From NCBI RefSeq assembly GCF_008271695.1, contig NZ_VKKY01000003.1:496001-560000 (forward strand): a stretch of DNA of 64,000 bases, written 5' to 3'. Source of the stretch: Rufibacter hautae (GTDB taxonomy: Bacteria; Bacteroidota; Bacteroidia; Cytophagales; Hymenobacteraceae). The notes beneath the pieces were generated by a model, which did no database searches, was not told where the DNA came from, and saw only the letters and a program-made list of their open reading frames with translations. This document shows positions 27,349-36,495 of the stretch, piece by piece; the first letter of the stretch is position 1; every line of letters begins with the position of its first letter. The position numbers and the translations under genes are program-made.

Positions 27349-28917
27349 CTACTGCCACACCAACTCCATCACTTTGGGGCCTACCTGCATCGTGGTGTGG
27401 GTTTCGCCGGGCAGGCGCTTCACTACAATCTTTTTGAGACGGCTGGATAGTTTCTGCTGATGGATGACCCTGGTGGGGGAGGCTTTCCGGTACAGCACAA
27501 TGCCGCCGTTCTCCTGTATACCGCTCACTGCACTCGTCATAAAACTGAACGTCTTGCCCGTCACCCGGATCATGGCATTTACCACATTAGGAGTAGCTAG
27601 GCCCAACGCCAACTCCAGCGCTTTGCCCGCATCAGGTACGCCGTAGCCCACATAGTTATTCCCGAAGGGGTACAGGTGGCTGCTTTTCTGAATGATACTG
27701 GTGAGTTGTTGGGGCGAGAGGGCGGGGTTTGCTTCCAGGAGGCACGCGGCCAACCCAGTAATGACTGGTGCCGAAAAAGAAGTCCCCGAGGCCGCGAAAC
27801 ACACCACGTCTGGTTTGAGGTACGGCAGGAAAGTAGGCCCGATGCTGCTGTAGCCCTGTTTGCTCCAGGTGGAATAATCAGTGGCACCCACGGTGAGCAC
27901 GCCAGCAGCATCGGCAGGGGTGTTCACTACCTGCCACTTCTTGTTGCTACCGTCATTGCCGGCCGCAATCACCAGCATCATACCCTTCTGTTCCACGGCC
28001 ATCTGCACGGCGCGGGCAATGTAGCTGCTGCCATCCATCTGCTCGGGCCGGTAGTTTTCCTCGGGTTTGTCAAAACCGGTGCCATAACCCAAAGACGAGT
28101 TCACCAACTGTACGCCCAGGCTGTCCATCCACTCCAGGGCCCGCACAAAGTATTCTTCTTCTACCCGGCTCTCTCGGTTGCTCTGGTCGGTGCGGGCCAG
28201 GTAAAAATCGGCTTCTGAGGCAAAACCGCTCAGAACACGGGCCTTAGGGTCAGAGCCAGCCAGGCAGAGCAGCACATCGGTGCCGTGGGAGTCCATGTAG
28301 GTTTCGCGCTTATGATAAGTCTGGCTCAGGGCGGGGGTCACAAAATCGCGGAAGGCTTTGAGGCGGCCGTTTTCAAAAATGGGCTGCAACCCCGCCTTCT
28401 TGGGGGCCTCAAAGAAACCCGCATCAATCACGCCTACTTTCACGCCTCGGCCCGTGAGGCCGGCCGCCAGAATGGCCTCGGGTTTGAGCTGGGTCAGGGC
28501 TTTGCTCACGTACTGCGGCTTGTAGGGCGTTGAGGTCTGGGTAGGCGTGAAATACCCGGTGATGGGCTTGAGCTCCCGCACAAAAGAACTTTGCTCCAGG
28601 CTTTTCACCTGCGCGGGGTTGGCAGCGACCACGGCGGCGTTGAGCCACTTGGAAACCGAGGTGACGGTAAAGCCTTTTTGGGCCAGACTGTCCAGGTAGG
28701 CGGGGTGTACCGGTTGGTCAGAAGGCTGGGCGGGGGGCAGGTTTTGCAGGCGGCGTTTTTCCAGGGCGGCGGCGCTCACCAGCGGGCCGGGGCCAGCGGC
28801 GGGCTTGTCTTTGAAGATGACCCAATACCGTTGCTGCGCCATGGCCTGGGGCGGAAGGAAACTCCTTATAACCAAGGCACAGAAAAAAAATACTATTGTA
28901 CAAACCCTCACGTTCAC
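27349..28917 (-). CDS. S8 (subtilisin-like) serine peptidase
   Basis: 522-residue secreted protease. A signal peptide (about 1-28, ending MAQ) and an I9-like propeptide region precede the S8 domain with an intact triad: Asp in VGVIDAGF, His in DSHGTDVLL, oxyanion Asn in VIAAGNDGS and Ser in ASGTSFSAPVITG. The C-terminal 80 residues lack a T9SS sorting motif, so it may stay periplasmic or leave by another route. Contrast with the altered triad of the larger subtilase at 12451. Confidence 0.88.
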   Translation of the reverse strand: MNVRVCTIVFFFCALVIRSFLPPQAMAQQRYWVIFKDKPAAGPGPLVSAAALEKRRLQNLPPAQPSDQPVHPAYLDSLAQKGFTVTSVSKWLNAAVVAANPAQVKSLEQSSFVRELKPITGYFTPTQTSTPYKPQYVSKALTQLKPEAILAAGLTGRGVKVGVIDAGFFEAPKKAGLQPIFENGRLKAFRDFVTPALSQTYHKRETYMDSHGTDVLLCLAGSDPKARVLSGFASEADFYLARTDQSNRESRVEEEYFVRALEWMDSLGVQLVNSSLGYGTGFDKPEENYRPEQMDGSSYIARAVQMAVEQKGMMLVIAAGNDGSNKKWQVVNTPADAAGVLTVGATDYSTWSKQGYSSIGPTFLPYLKPDVVCFAASGTSFSAPVITGLAACLLEANPALSPQQLTSIIQKSSHLYPFGNNYVGYGVPDAGKALELALGLATPNVVNAMIRVTGKTFSFMTSAVSGIQENGGIVLYRKASPTRVIHQQKLSSRLKKIVVKRLPGETHTTMQVGPKVMELVWQ

Positions 28918-28983
28918 AAGATTAAATGAAGGCTATTTGCCTGCAAATTACCGTTTAATGTCATACATTTAAGCCTCAAAACC

Positions 28984-29021
28984 TTGTTTTAAGGTCTATT
29001 TCAGAAAAGCAGGCCAGAAGC
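28984..29021. repeat. Dispersed palindrome copy
   Basis: TTGTTTTAAGGTCTA, TTTCAGAAAA, GCAGGCCAGAAGCG. It sits between divergent genes, so it is not a terminator here. Confidence 0.7.
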
Positions 29022-29064
29022 GCCCAAGCCAGGAGCACACCAAACTACGCCAACACGTACCGCC

Positions 29065-30354
29065 ATGAAATACGAGTCTATCGGGAAAGACCTTTACATC
29101 CACAATCGTCGCAAGTTCACCCCATACCTCAAGCCGCAGTCACTGGCCATCTTCCATTCCAATGATGTGATGCCCACCAACGCAGACGGTACCATGCCTT
29201 TCCGGCAGAACAACGACCTGCTTTGGCTGAGTGGTATAGACCAGGAGGAAAGTGTGCTGATTCTTTTCCCCGATGCCCGTGAGGAGCGCCTCAAAGAGAT
29301 CCTGTTCGTGCGCGAGACCAATGACCACATCCTTACCTGGGAAGGCTACAAACTCACGAAGGAGCAGGCCCGCGAGGTATCCGGCATTGTGACCATCTTC
29401 TGGACCCATGAGTTTGACTCCATCCTCAACTCGCTTATGCCGTACGTCGAGAATGTGTACCTCAACTCCAACGAGCACCTGCGCTCCGTGGTGGAGGTAG
29501 AGACCCGCGATGCCCGGTTTATCAAGAAGATAAAAGAGAAATATCCCTTACACCATTATACCCGCAGCACGCAGCACCTTCATTACCTACGCTCGCTTAA
29601 GCACCCGCGCGAGATAGAGCTCATGCGCAACGCCTGCAACATCACTGAGAAAGCCTTCCGGAGGCTGCTCACGTTTGTGAAGCCCGGCGTGATGGAGTAC
29701 GAGATTGAGGCCGAGATAGCCCATGAGTTCCTGCGCAACCGCTCCCGCGGACCCGCTTACAACTCTATCATCGCCTCGGGCGCCAATGCCTGCATTCTGC
29801 ACTACGTAGACAACTTTAGAGAGTGTAAGGACGGCGACGTGCTGCTCATGGACTTCGGGGCCGAGTACGCGAACTACGCCGCGGACCTTTCCCGCTCCAT
29901 TCCCGTGAACGGTAAATTCACCCCGCGCCAGGCCGATGTCTACAACGCTGTGCTGCACGTGATGAAAACCGCCAAGCAGATGCTGGTGCCCGGCAACACC
30001 CTGGACCAGTACCACAAATTCGTGGGCAAGGTGATGGAGAACGAGCTCATCAAGCTGGACCTGCTCTCTGAGGAGGAGGTGAACAACCAGAATCCGGCGC
30101 AGCCGCTCTACAAGAGATACTTCCCGCACGGTACCTCCCATTTTCTGGGCCTGGACGTGCACGACGTAGGCGACAAATACCGTCCGTTTGAAGAGGGCAT
30201 GGTCTTTACCTGCGAGCCGGGCATCTACATCAAGGAAGAGGGGCTGGGCATTAGGCTGGAGAACGACATCCTCATCACCCACAACGGTCCGGTAGATTTG
30301 ATGGAGAACATCCCGCTGGAGTTGGAAGACATAGAGCGCGAAATGCGCGGTTAA
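29065..30354 (+). CDS. Aminopeptidase P family (Xaa-Pro aminopeptidase)
   Basis: A 429-residue M24 metallopeptidase that removes N-terminal residues before proline. The N-terminal creatinase-like domain (about 1-175) is followed by the pita-bread catalytic domain. The metal ligands are seen as LLMDFGAEYANYAADLSRSIP (two Asp), HGTSHFLGLDVHDVG (His), TCEPGIY (Glu) and GIRLENDIL (Glu). No signal peptide; cytoplasmic. A separate outer-membrane efflux gene follows after 108 bp holding a palindrome copy. Confidence 0.92.
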   Translation: MKYESIGKDLYIHNRRKFTPYLKPQSLAIFHSNDVMPTNADGTMPFRQNNDLLWLSGIDQEESVLILFPDAREERLKEILFVRETNDHILTWEGYKLTKEQAREVSGIVTIFWTHEFDSILNSLMPYVENVYLNSNEHLRSVVEVETRDARFIKKIKEKYPLHHYTRSTQHLHYLRSLKHPREIELMRNACNITEKAFRRLLTFVKPGVMEYEIEAEIAHEFLRNRSRGPAYNSIIASGANACILHYVDNFRECKDGDVLLMDFGAEYANYAADLSRSIPVNGKFTPRQADVYNAVLHVMKTAKQMLVPGNTLDQYHKFVGKVMENELIKLDLLSEEEVNNQNPAQPLYKRYFPHGTSHFLGLDVHDVGDKYRPFEEGMVFTCEPGIYIKEEGLGIRLENDILITHNGPVDLMENIPLELEDIEREMRG

Positions 30355-30372
30355 GCAAAAGATTTCAGGTGA

Positions 30373-30414
30373 CTTGTTTCAGGGCTATTTTCTAAAAAAC
30401 CGGCCTTAAACAGG
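30373..30414. repeat. Dispersed palindrome copy
   Basis: CTTGTTTCAGGGCTA, TTTTCTAAAAAA, CCGGCCTTAAACAGG. In the short gap between two co-directional genes. Confidence 0.75.
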
Positions 30415-30462
30415 AATGCTTAAACCAAGGCCAGGCGGCCGAAATAGATTTTCAGAAAGAAC

Positions 30463-32007
30463 GTGAGTACCGTAAAAGAGATTGTAAACGCAGGGCGTGC
30501 CCTTACCTGGGCGGGAATGGTGGCTGCCCTGTTGTGGGGGTCAACCGCTGTGGCCCAACAGAAAGAAGCGCCCCTGCCCATTGATACCGAAGAGCCCGGT
30601 ACCCGCCGGCTTACCTTGGAGGAGGTGATCAAAATGGCCCGGGAGCAATCGCCCAGCTACCAGCAGGCCATTACCCAGCTGGAGAACCGCACCTGGCAGT
30701 ACCAGACCTACAAAAGCAATTACCTGCCCCAATTGGCTTTGTATGGCACCCTGCCGTCCTACACCAAAGACTATGAACGGGTCACAGACCCGGAGGGGCG
30801 CGTCAACTTCGTGCCTGTCCAATCCGCTATTTCCTCGGCGCATTTAGAGCTGAAGCAGAACATAGGCCTTACAGGAGGTACCATTGCCATTGACTCCAAA
30901 CTGAACCGGATCGATAACTTCCACGAAATCCAGGGGCACAGTCTGATCTATGCCTCCAACCCAGTGGTAGTAACGCTGCGGCAACCTATCTTTAACCACA
31001 ACGGCCTGAAGTGGGACCGCAAAACCGAGCCCCTGCGCTACGAAGAAGCCAAGCGTAACTTCTGGGAGGAAATGGAGCGCATCGCCGTGAGGGCCACGGA
31101 TCTGTACTTCTCGCAATTGCAAAGCCAGATAGGCTTTGACATTGCCCAGAAGAACGTGGCCAACAATGACACCCTCTTCAAGATAGCGCAGAACCGCTTC
31201 TACGAGGCCAAGATCAGCGTAAACGAGCTTCTGCAGTTAGAGCTGAGTCTGCTCACTTCCCGCCAAAGCCTGGAGCAGGCCAAGCTGGATATTGAGACCA
31301 GCACCCTGCGCCTGAAAACATATTTGGGCTTCACCGAAACGTACCCCATCCGGTTGCTGCCGCCAGACCTTATCCCGCAGTTTGACGTAAGTGAGGAAAT
31401 GGCGCTCAGGCAAGCCCGCGAGAACCGTTCCCGTATGATTGGGATCAAACGGGAGGAGTTGGACGCCGAGCGTAACCTGGACTGGGCCGAGGCCAGTGCC
31501 GGCGTCAATGCCGACCTATTCCTGCAGTACGGCTTAACCCAGCGGGCGGGCTCCCTGGGGCCGGTGTACCAAGACCCTACGGATCAGCAGCGGGTTAATC
31601 TGGGGTTCAGCGTTCCGTTGATGGACTGGGGCCGCAACAAGTCTAAGATCGGAACCGCCAAAGCTAACCTGAAACTGGTGAAAGCCAACCTGGAACAGCA
31701 GCGCGTAAGCTTTGAGCAGGATGTGTTCTTGCAGGTAAAACGATTTAAGATGCTGCGCGAGCAGATGAAGATTGCCCAGCAGGCCAACGGCTTGGCCGAG
31801 CGTAGGTTCTTGGGCGCCAAAGACCGGTACCTGAGCGGGAAGATTGGTTTACTGGAACTGAACCAAGCCGCCACCGAGCGGGATTCGGCGCGCCGCAGCT
31901 ACGTGAGTTCCCTGCGTAATTTCTGGGATGCCTACTATAACCTTCGCCTCCAGACCCTCTACGACTTTGAGACAAACCAGCCTTTGACCATGCCGCTGCC
32001 GTTCTAA
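30463..32007 (+). CDS. TolC-family outer-membrane protein
   Basis: 514 residues forming a predicted outer-membrane channel with a periplasmic helical barrel, usually paired with an RND or ABC exporter. A signal peptide ends near AVAQ (about 32). Two OEP repeats follow: LTLEEVIKMAREQSPSYQQA starts the first and SEEMALRQARENRSRMIGIKREEL the second, with long coiled-coil helices after each. GTG start at 30463. No membrane-fusion or inner-membrane pump gene is adjacent, so the exported substrate is unknown. Confidence 0.88.
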   Translation: MSTVKEIVNAGRALTWAGMVAALLWGSTAVAQQKEAPLPIDTEEPGTRRLTLEEVIKMAREQSPSYQQAITQLENRTWQYQTYKSNYLPQLALYGTLPSYTKDYERVTDPEGRVNFVPVQSAISSAHLELKQNIGLTGGTIAIDSKLNRIDNFHEIQGHSLIYASNPVVVTLRQPIFNHNGLKWDRKTEPLRYEEAKRNFWEEMERIAVRATDLYFSQLQSQIGFDIAQKNVANNDTLFKIAQNRFYEAKISVNELLQLELSLLTSRQSLEQAKLDIETSTLRLKTYLGFTETYPIRLLPPDLIPQFDVSEEMALRQARENRSRMIGIKREELDAERNLDWAEASAGVNADLFLQYGLTQRAGSLGPVYQDPTDQQRVNLGFSVPLMDWGRNKSKIGTAKANLKLVKANLEQQRVSFEQDVFLQVKRFKMLREQMKIAQQANGLAERRFLGAKDRYLSGKIGLLELNQAATERDSARRSYVSSLRNFWDAYYNLRLQTLYDFETNQPLTMPLPF

Positions 32008-32031
32008 GCCAACCATGCGGTAGATGCCTTG

Positions 32032-32070
32032 GCGTTTTGGCATCATTTCTAATAAAAAGGCCCATAAACA
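32032..32070. repeat. Dispersed palindrome copy
   Basis: CGTTTTGGCATCA, TTTCTAATAAAAA, GGCCCATAAACAG. Its right end merges into the terminator at 32065. Confidence 0.6.
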
Positions 32071-32109
32071 GAGGAGCCCGCTACTTATGGCAGCGGGCTC
32101 CTCTGTTTA
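32065..32109. terminator. Terminator between the TolC and STAS-like genes
   Basis: Perfect 18-bp stem TAAACAGAGGAGCCCGCT / AGCGGGCTCCTCTGTTTA with a 9-nt loop, between convergent genes. Confidence 0.9.
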
Positions 32110-32127
32110 TTAGGTATCTGTGGGTGA

Positions 32128-32538
32128 TTATCGGGTGTAAACCTCTGTGAGCCACTTGCGGGCAGTTTCCAGATTGTCAAAGGACCGGGCTTCAAAGGCT
32201 TTGACTTCACTCAGGAACGTTGACGCCGAGGTCTCCCCGAAACTCTCTGGGTTGGCCAGCATCGCGAAGCGTTTGAGGCCGGCTTTGGCCGCGCTGGGCG
32301 CCCAATCATTCACTACCCAGTCAATGGAATGGTCCCAGGAGCCAATAATGAGCCGCGTGTCGTTCAGAACGCAGTTGTAGCCCGCCTCGGCTAGCGCCTG
32401 GGTGTAGGCTCTGGCCCCGGCTTTCACATTCTCCTCGGTTAAATACCCCATCCAGTTTACATAGATCAACCTGTTTTGGGAATCCTCTTTAATGGTGAGA
32501 TAAACTCTTCCAAAGGGATTAACAAGTTCTTTCGTCAT
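32128..32538 (-). CDS. SpoIIAA/STAS-like small protein
   Basis: A 136-residue cytoplasmic protein of unknown role. The alternating strand-helix pattern (IYVNWMGYLTEENVKAGARAYTQALAEAGYNCVLNDTRLI ... RFAMLANPESFGETSASTFL ... ARSFDNLETARKWL) fits a SpoIIAA/STAS-type fold, as in many Bacteroidota proteins; this is a fold-level guess. A clean TATATTTG promoter box lies 35 nt before the ATG and a strong terminator follows, so it is expressed alone. Confidence 0.7.
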   Translation of the reverse strand: MTKELVNPFGRVYLTIKEDSQNRLIYVNWMGYLTEENVKAGARAYTQALAEAGYNCVLNDTRLIIGSWDHSIDWVVNDWAPSAAKAGLKRFAMLANPESFGETSASTFLSEVKAFEARSFDNLETARKWLTEVYTR

Positions 32539-32572
32539 TGTATGATTGCGGTTGCTTCTAATTTATGTACCC

Positions 32573-32580
32573 CAAATATA
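32573..32580 (-). promoter_or_regulatory. -7 box of the STAS-like gene
   Basis: TATATTTG on the minus strand is a perfect TAnnTTTG match and predicts a leader of about 28 nt. Confidence 0.6.
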
Positions 32581-32693
32581 CATATTTTGATTCACGAATT
32601 GCTATAAGAACACCCGTGGGGTAACGCGTTCAGAAGAAGCATTTGGTAAAAGTTTGTTATTGATTGAATTACGCTAGAATCCCAACGAAGCAA

Positions 32694-32734
32694 AAAGCAA
32701 GTGCCCGGAAGGTTGGCTTCCGGGCACTTGCTTT
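32694..32734. terminator. Terminator after pyrB
   Basis: Perfect 18-bp stem AAAGCAAGTGCCCGGAAG / CTTCCGGGCACTTGCTTT with a GTTGG loop, then T-rich DNA. Confidence 0.9.
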
Positions 32735-32804
32735 GTTTTTAGCACAATTTAAGGAAAGTAGGGCTAAAACGCCGGTCTTTCTTTCATCTTCATTGGGTTG
32801 CTGG

Positions 32805-33728
32805 TTATCCCTTGCTGGCCAGCAGGTACAGAACCGCCATCCGGATGGCCACGCCATTCTCCACCTGGTCCAGAATGATGGAATGGTGCGAGTCGGCGGC
32901 GTCTGAGGTGAGTTCCACGCCACGGTTGATAGGGCCCGGGTGCATCAACACGATTTCTTTGTCCAACTCATCCAGCATCTTCTTATTGATCCCGAAGTAA
33001 AGAGCGTATTCGCGTAAGGACGGGAACAGTTTGCCCTGTTGGCGCTCCAGCTGGATGCGCAGCACGTTGGCCACATCGCACCATTGCAAGGCCTCGCGCA
33101 CGTTCCAGAAAACCTTCACGCCCAAATCGGCGATGTGTTTGGGCAACAGGGTGGGAGGCCCGCAAACGGCTACCTCGGCCCCCTGCATCTGCAAGGCGAA
33201 AATGTTGGAAAGCGCCACGCGCGAGTGGGTGATATCGCCAATGATGGCTACTTTCTTTCCGCCAACCTCGCCCAATCTCTGCCGGATGGAGAAGGAGTCA
33301 AGCAAGGCTTGCGTGGGGTGCTCGTGCGTGCCGTCGCCGGCGTTCACAATATTGGCCTGGATCTTTCTTGACAAGAAGTGCGGCGCGCCGGGGCTGCTGT
33401 GGCGCATCACAATCATGTCTACCTTCATAGACAGGATGTTGTTCACGGTGTCCAGCAGGGTTTCGCCTTTCTTCACCGAGCTGCCCGAAGCCGAGAAGTT
33501 AATGACATCCGCCGAGAGGCGTTTCTCTGCCAATTCAAACGAAAGCTTGGTGCGGGTGGAGTTCTCAAAAAAGACGTTGGCAATGGTGACATCGCGGAGC
33601 GAAGGCACTTTCTTGATAGGCCGGTTCAGAACCTCCTTAAACTGGTCAGCGGTTTCAAAGATCAACTGAATATCCTGCGGGGTAATCTCTTTGATGCCCA
33701 ACAGGTGCCGGACGCTAAGCTGTTGCAT
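32805..33728 (-). CDS. pyrB: Aspartate carbamoyltransferase, catalytic subunit
   Basis: Condenses carbamoyl phosphate with aspartate in pyrimidine synthesis. 307 residues with the carbamoyl-phosphate loop FFENSTRT, the mobile region around VKKGETLLDTV, HPTQALLD, and a C-terminal HPGPINRGVE. The frame is open to 33773, but MQQLSVRHLLGI at 33728 is the family start and lies within the end of pyrR (14-bp overlap). No regulatory pyrI gene is nearby. It is co-transcribed with pyrR and ends at a strong terminator. Confidence 0.95.
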   Translation of the reverse strand: MQQLSVRHLLGIKEITPQDIQLIFETADQFKEVLNRPIKKVPSLRDVTIANVFFENSTRTKLSFELAEKRLSADVINFSASGSSVKKGETLLDTVNNILSMKVDMIVMRHSSPGAPHFLSRKIQANIVNAGDGTHEHPTQALLDSFSIRQRLGEVGGKKVAIIGDITHSRVALSNIFALQMQGAEVAVCGPPTLLPKHIADLGVKVFWNVREALQWCDVANVLRIQLERQQGKLFPSLREYALYFGINKKMLDELDKEIVLMHPGPINRGVELTSDAADSHHSIILDQVENGVAIRMAVLYLLASKG

Positions 33729-34287
33729 GGGGTTCTTCTTGGTCTGGGGTAAGGGTGAGGAGCCAGATAACATCCTCTGCTGAATCTGGGCCTTGCCAGG
33801 TCACTTCTACCCGCTGCGAGTGCAGAGAGTCTACGCGCTGGCCGGTATAGGTGGCTTCAATGGGTAAATCGCGGGTGTACTGGCGGTCAATGAGTACCAG
33901 CAGTTCTACCTGGGCGGGGCGGCCGTAGGAGATCATGGCGTCCAGGGCGGCCCTTACGGAGCGGCCGGTGTACAGCACATCGTCTACCAGAATCACGCGT
34001 TTGCCTTCCAGCGAGAATTCAACCTTGGTGGCATTGGGCGCCAGCGGGGTGGCGCGGCGGCGGAAGTCATCGCGGTGGAAGGTGATGTCCAGGTAGCCGG
34101 TTTGCACCGTGATGCCCAGGATTTCCTGCAGGGTCTGCTGGAGCCGGTCTGCCACAAAAATGCCGCGCGGCTGCAGGCCCAGGATAACGGAATTGGAAAA
34201 ATCGCGGTGCGTCTCTATGAGCTGGTGCGCCAGGCGCCGGATCATGATCTGAAACAGTGCGTGCGGAACAATGAGGCGTTTGTGCAT
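33715..34287 (-). CDS. pyrR: PyrR: pyrimidine operon regulator / uracil phosphoribosyltransferase
   Basis: 190-residue type I phosphoribosyltransferase fold with the PRPP motif VILVDDVLYTGRSVRAALDA and the PyrR-typical LGLQPRGIFVADRL. In Firmicutes PyrR binds leader mRNA and attenuates pyr transcription. Here the promoter box lies so close to the start that a leader of only about 10 nt is predicted, and pyrB overlaps the 3' end. I see no space for an attenuator in this pair. Enzyme activity or action elsewhere is more likely. Confidence 0.92.
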   Translation of the reverse strand: MHKRLIVPHALFQIMIRRLAHQLIETHRDFSNSVILGLQPRGIFVADRLQQTLQEILGITVQTGYLDITFHRDDFRRRATPLAPNATKVEFSLEGKRVILVDDVLYTGRSVRAALDAMISYGRPAQVELLVLIDRQYTRDLPIEATYTGQRVDSLHSQRVEVTWQGPDSAEDVIWLLTLTPDQEEPHATA

Positions 34288-34301
34288 AGCCGGGTTTTGG
34301 G

Positions 34302-34334
34302 CAAATATAAAGACTTACCGGCAGCCTTGGGCAA
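34302..34334 (-). promoter_or_regulatory. Promoter of pyrR-pyrB
   Basis: TATATTTG (34309-34302) is a perfect -7 box, with TTG at 34334-34332 as -33 (22-nt spacer, slightly long). It predicts a very short leader before the ATG at 34287. Confidence 0.6.
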
Positions 34335-34366
34335 AAGAATGTATATTTCTCTTACTTCTGCCAGAA

Positions 34367-35929
34367 CTAAAAACTAAACTTCTGGAGCGTAAAGATGGTG
34401 TGGCTTTTGCCATTCTCGTTCTTGGCCCGCTCAAAATTATACGCCACAAAGTGACTGCCGTACCATTTCACCAGTCCCTCTGGCGTGTCTGAAGGCTGTT
34501 TCTTTAACTTATTAGTGTCTTGCAGAGCAATTGGTTCTTTGGAGGAGATGGTGCCATTGGCAGTGAAGGACCTGTAATGGAGAGTGCCTGTGTTGAAAGC
34601 GGCCAGTAACACCTCTCCAGACGAGGTCACAGTGGCTTTCACGTTTGGCTGAAGTAAAGCAGTATGCTTGTTGATGGCGTAACTGTTGTCCCAGAGCAGG
34701 TTGCCCTCCCGGTCAAATAGAAGCACCACCGCCGACCTGAAGTGGTAGCTGACATACAGCCCGGAATTGTTTTTGGCGAGGGGTAATCCAGGAGAGCTGG
34801 TCTTGAAGACTCCGTCAATAACGCCTCCTTGGTAATAACTGGTACTTTCAGGCAGGTAGGGTAGTTGGGTGTATTTGGAACTGTATACTTCTCCCACTAC
34901 CACAAAGCCCTGGGGATGGGCAAGAATGGGGTGGAGCAACACCTGGCTGGTGGCTGGTACTGGCTTTTCTTTCTCTATTCTATGGCGGTACTTCCTCTCC
35001 ATCTTCCTGGTTTTTGCGGTATGGTCGTAAGCGAAGAAGTGTTGGAGTTGGCCCAAACTGAAGAACTGGAACTCTCCTGCAAGGTTCGCGCTGAAAAAAC
35101 CTTGGCTATGAAGGTTGTTCTGGAAGCCATAGGTGCCAAAAACGAGCTTGTTTTCTGGTGCGCCTGGGGCAATGAGCACTTGTTGGAGGCTGTTGTTTTT
35201 GCCTGAAGGGAGAAAGCGATTGTCCAGGATTTGTCCTTCAAACGTAAACCGCTTCAACTGAAGTCTGGGGTTGTAAAGAACAGACTCTGTAACGGCTGCC
35301 TCGGTCGCTTTGGTGAAAGGATCAACCTTGAAATCAATCAATTGCTCCTGGAAACCATACACGGCCGGCAGTAACTGGATTTCCTTTTCGGCTGGGTTCA
35401 ACCGCAGTACCATACTGGTTCCGTTTTCTAAGGTGGAGAGCAGTATCATGCCTTGGTTGACAGTCATCTTGGTGACATTCCTTCCTGTCAAGGGCAAGTC
35501 TTCATTAGGAAGGTCATGCAGCGTAAGCCACGTTTTACCAGTGGTGGCGTCTAGCGTGTAGAGAAACAAGGAAGGCGAATCTCTTACCCCAAAAAGAAGA
35601 TAGATGAAATTGCTTTCAGACCCCACCTGCACCAGGCTGGAAAAAATAGGCTGCTCAAATTTCATCTGCCAAACCGTCTGCAGGTCATGGTTGAGTTTGG
35701 TGACCAGAAAATGCTCCACCTGATTTCTCATTCTGGCATTAGTGGTAACTAACAAAAGGGTGCTGTCCTGGAGCGGCTGTAACCACTGGAAGTCTTCACT
35801 AGGAGAACTAGGCATTCTTATTTCAGCACTGGGCTTTGGCGCTTGAAACCAAACTGCCGGAGATGTAAAGCCTATCATGAACAAGCACCAGCAAATGACA
35901 GAGGTGAAAAGGAGGGGGAAAGAAGCCAA
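34367..35929 (-). CDS. Secreted protein of unknown family, paralogue 1 (most diverged)
   Basis: 520 residues with an N-terminal hydrophobic export signal (about 5-30). I do not recognise a named domain. It shares ordered motifs with the three proteins at 37685, 39462 and 41227: ATxxTG near residue 125, PAVYGFQEQLIDFKVD, FGTYGFQNN, VLLHPILAHPQGFVVVGEVY, FDREGNLLWDNSY and a C-terminal VKWYGSHFVAYNFERAK. Recurring short strands hint at a beta-rich, perhaps propeller-like fold (inference). It lacks the KEK-rich linker found after the signal in the others. It ends 79 bp before pyrR. Confidence 0.7.
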   Translation of the reverse strand: MASFPLLFTSVICWCLFMIGFTSPAVWFQAPKPSAEIRMPSSPSEDFQWLQPLQDSTLLLVTTNARMRNQVEHFLVTKLNHDLQTVWQMKFEQPIFSSLVQVGSESNFIYLLFGVRDSPSLFLYTLDATTGKTWLTLHDLPNEDLPLTGRNVTKMTVNQGMILLSTLENGTSMVLRLNPAEKEIQLLPAVYGFQEQLIDFKVDPFTKATEAAVTESVLYNPRLQLKRFTFEGQILDNRFLPSGKNNSLQQVLIAPGAPENKLVFGTYGFQNNLHSQGFFSANLAGEFQFFSLGQLQHFFAYDHTAKTRKMERKYRHRIEKEKPVPATSQVLLHPILAHPQGFVVVGEVYSSKYTQLPYLPESTSYYQGGVIDGVFKTSSPGLPLAKNNSGLYVSYHFRSAVVLLFDREGNLLWDNSYAINKHTALLQPNVKATVTSSGEVLLAAFNTGTLHYRSFTANGTISSKEPIALQDTNKLKKQPSDTPEGLVKWYGSHFVAYNFERAKNENGKSHTIFTLQKFSF

Positions 35930-36495
35930 CTATGATTCAGTTAAAGTTTTGTAATTACTCTTTTAGGTGACTAGTTGCGAAAAGAGGCGCCATAACTCCA
36001 GTACCATGCTACGCTGCCATCTTTCCTTGAAGCCTGCTTCTAATGTACTCAGCTTACCTGTAGAGTTCAAATAATTTTGGCTTCTATATAGTGTTTTGAT
36101 TACATGGATATGCATAAAAACTAACAATACCTTACTCAAACGGCTTGCTCTAAGAGCCAAAGGAGGTGCGGTTAAATTTGCCAAGCAGTTGTAAGCCCAA
36201 GATAGCGGCGCTGGAAGGTCCCAAGCCTCTGTCAATACTTGTGTGAGGGAGTGCGCGCGGAAAAACGGCACGTTTTAACAGGCTGAGTTTAGGAACCATA
36301 TGACCAAGGCTTATTCGCAGCCAGGGACCAAAAGGGGGCATTTTCCCTCTCGCTTGGCCTGCGGTTTCAAAAGCCCTATTTTCAGTGCCTTTGGTCTGGT
36401 TTTGATCAGAATCGACTCAGCAGCAGCAGAGTTCCTGCTTGTTTAATTTAGAAAAGCCCTCTAACCTCAAAGGCTTTTTGCCGTAGTTTTGAGTT
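35930..36495. other. Intergenic region between a paralogue-family gene and nhaA
   Basis: 566 bp without a supported gene. A weak hairpin AAAAGCC/GGCTTTT lies at about 36452-36478 and a TAGTTTTG box at 36484-36491, only 5 nt before the nhaA ATG. Short minus-strand frames here lack start signals and recognisable content. Confidence 0.5.

Noticed and set aside
36150-36341. 63-codon minus-strand open frame upstream of nhaA
   Set aside because: No start signal, no hydrophobic or domain pattern I can defend, and it overlaps other equally open frames. It could be a remnant, but I cannot support that.
36452-36491. Terminator or promoter pair just before nhaA
   Set aside because: The hairpin is only 7 bp without a T-run at the right place, and the TAGTTTTG box lacks a -33 partner; noted in the intergenic entry only.
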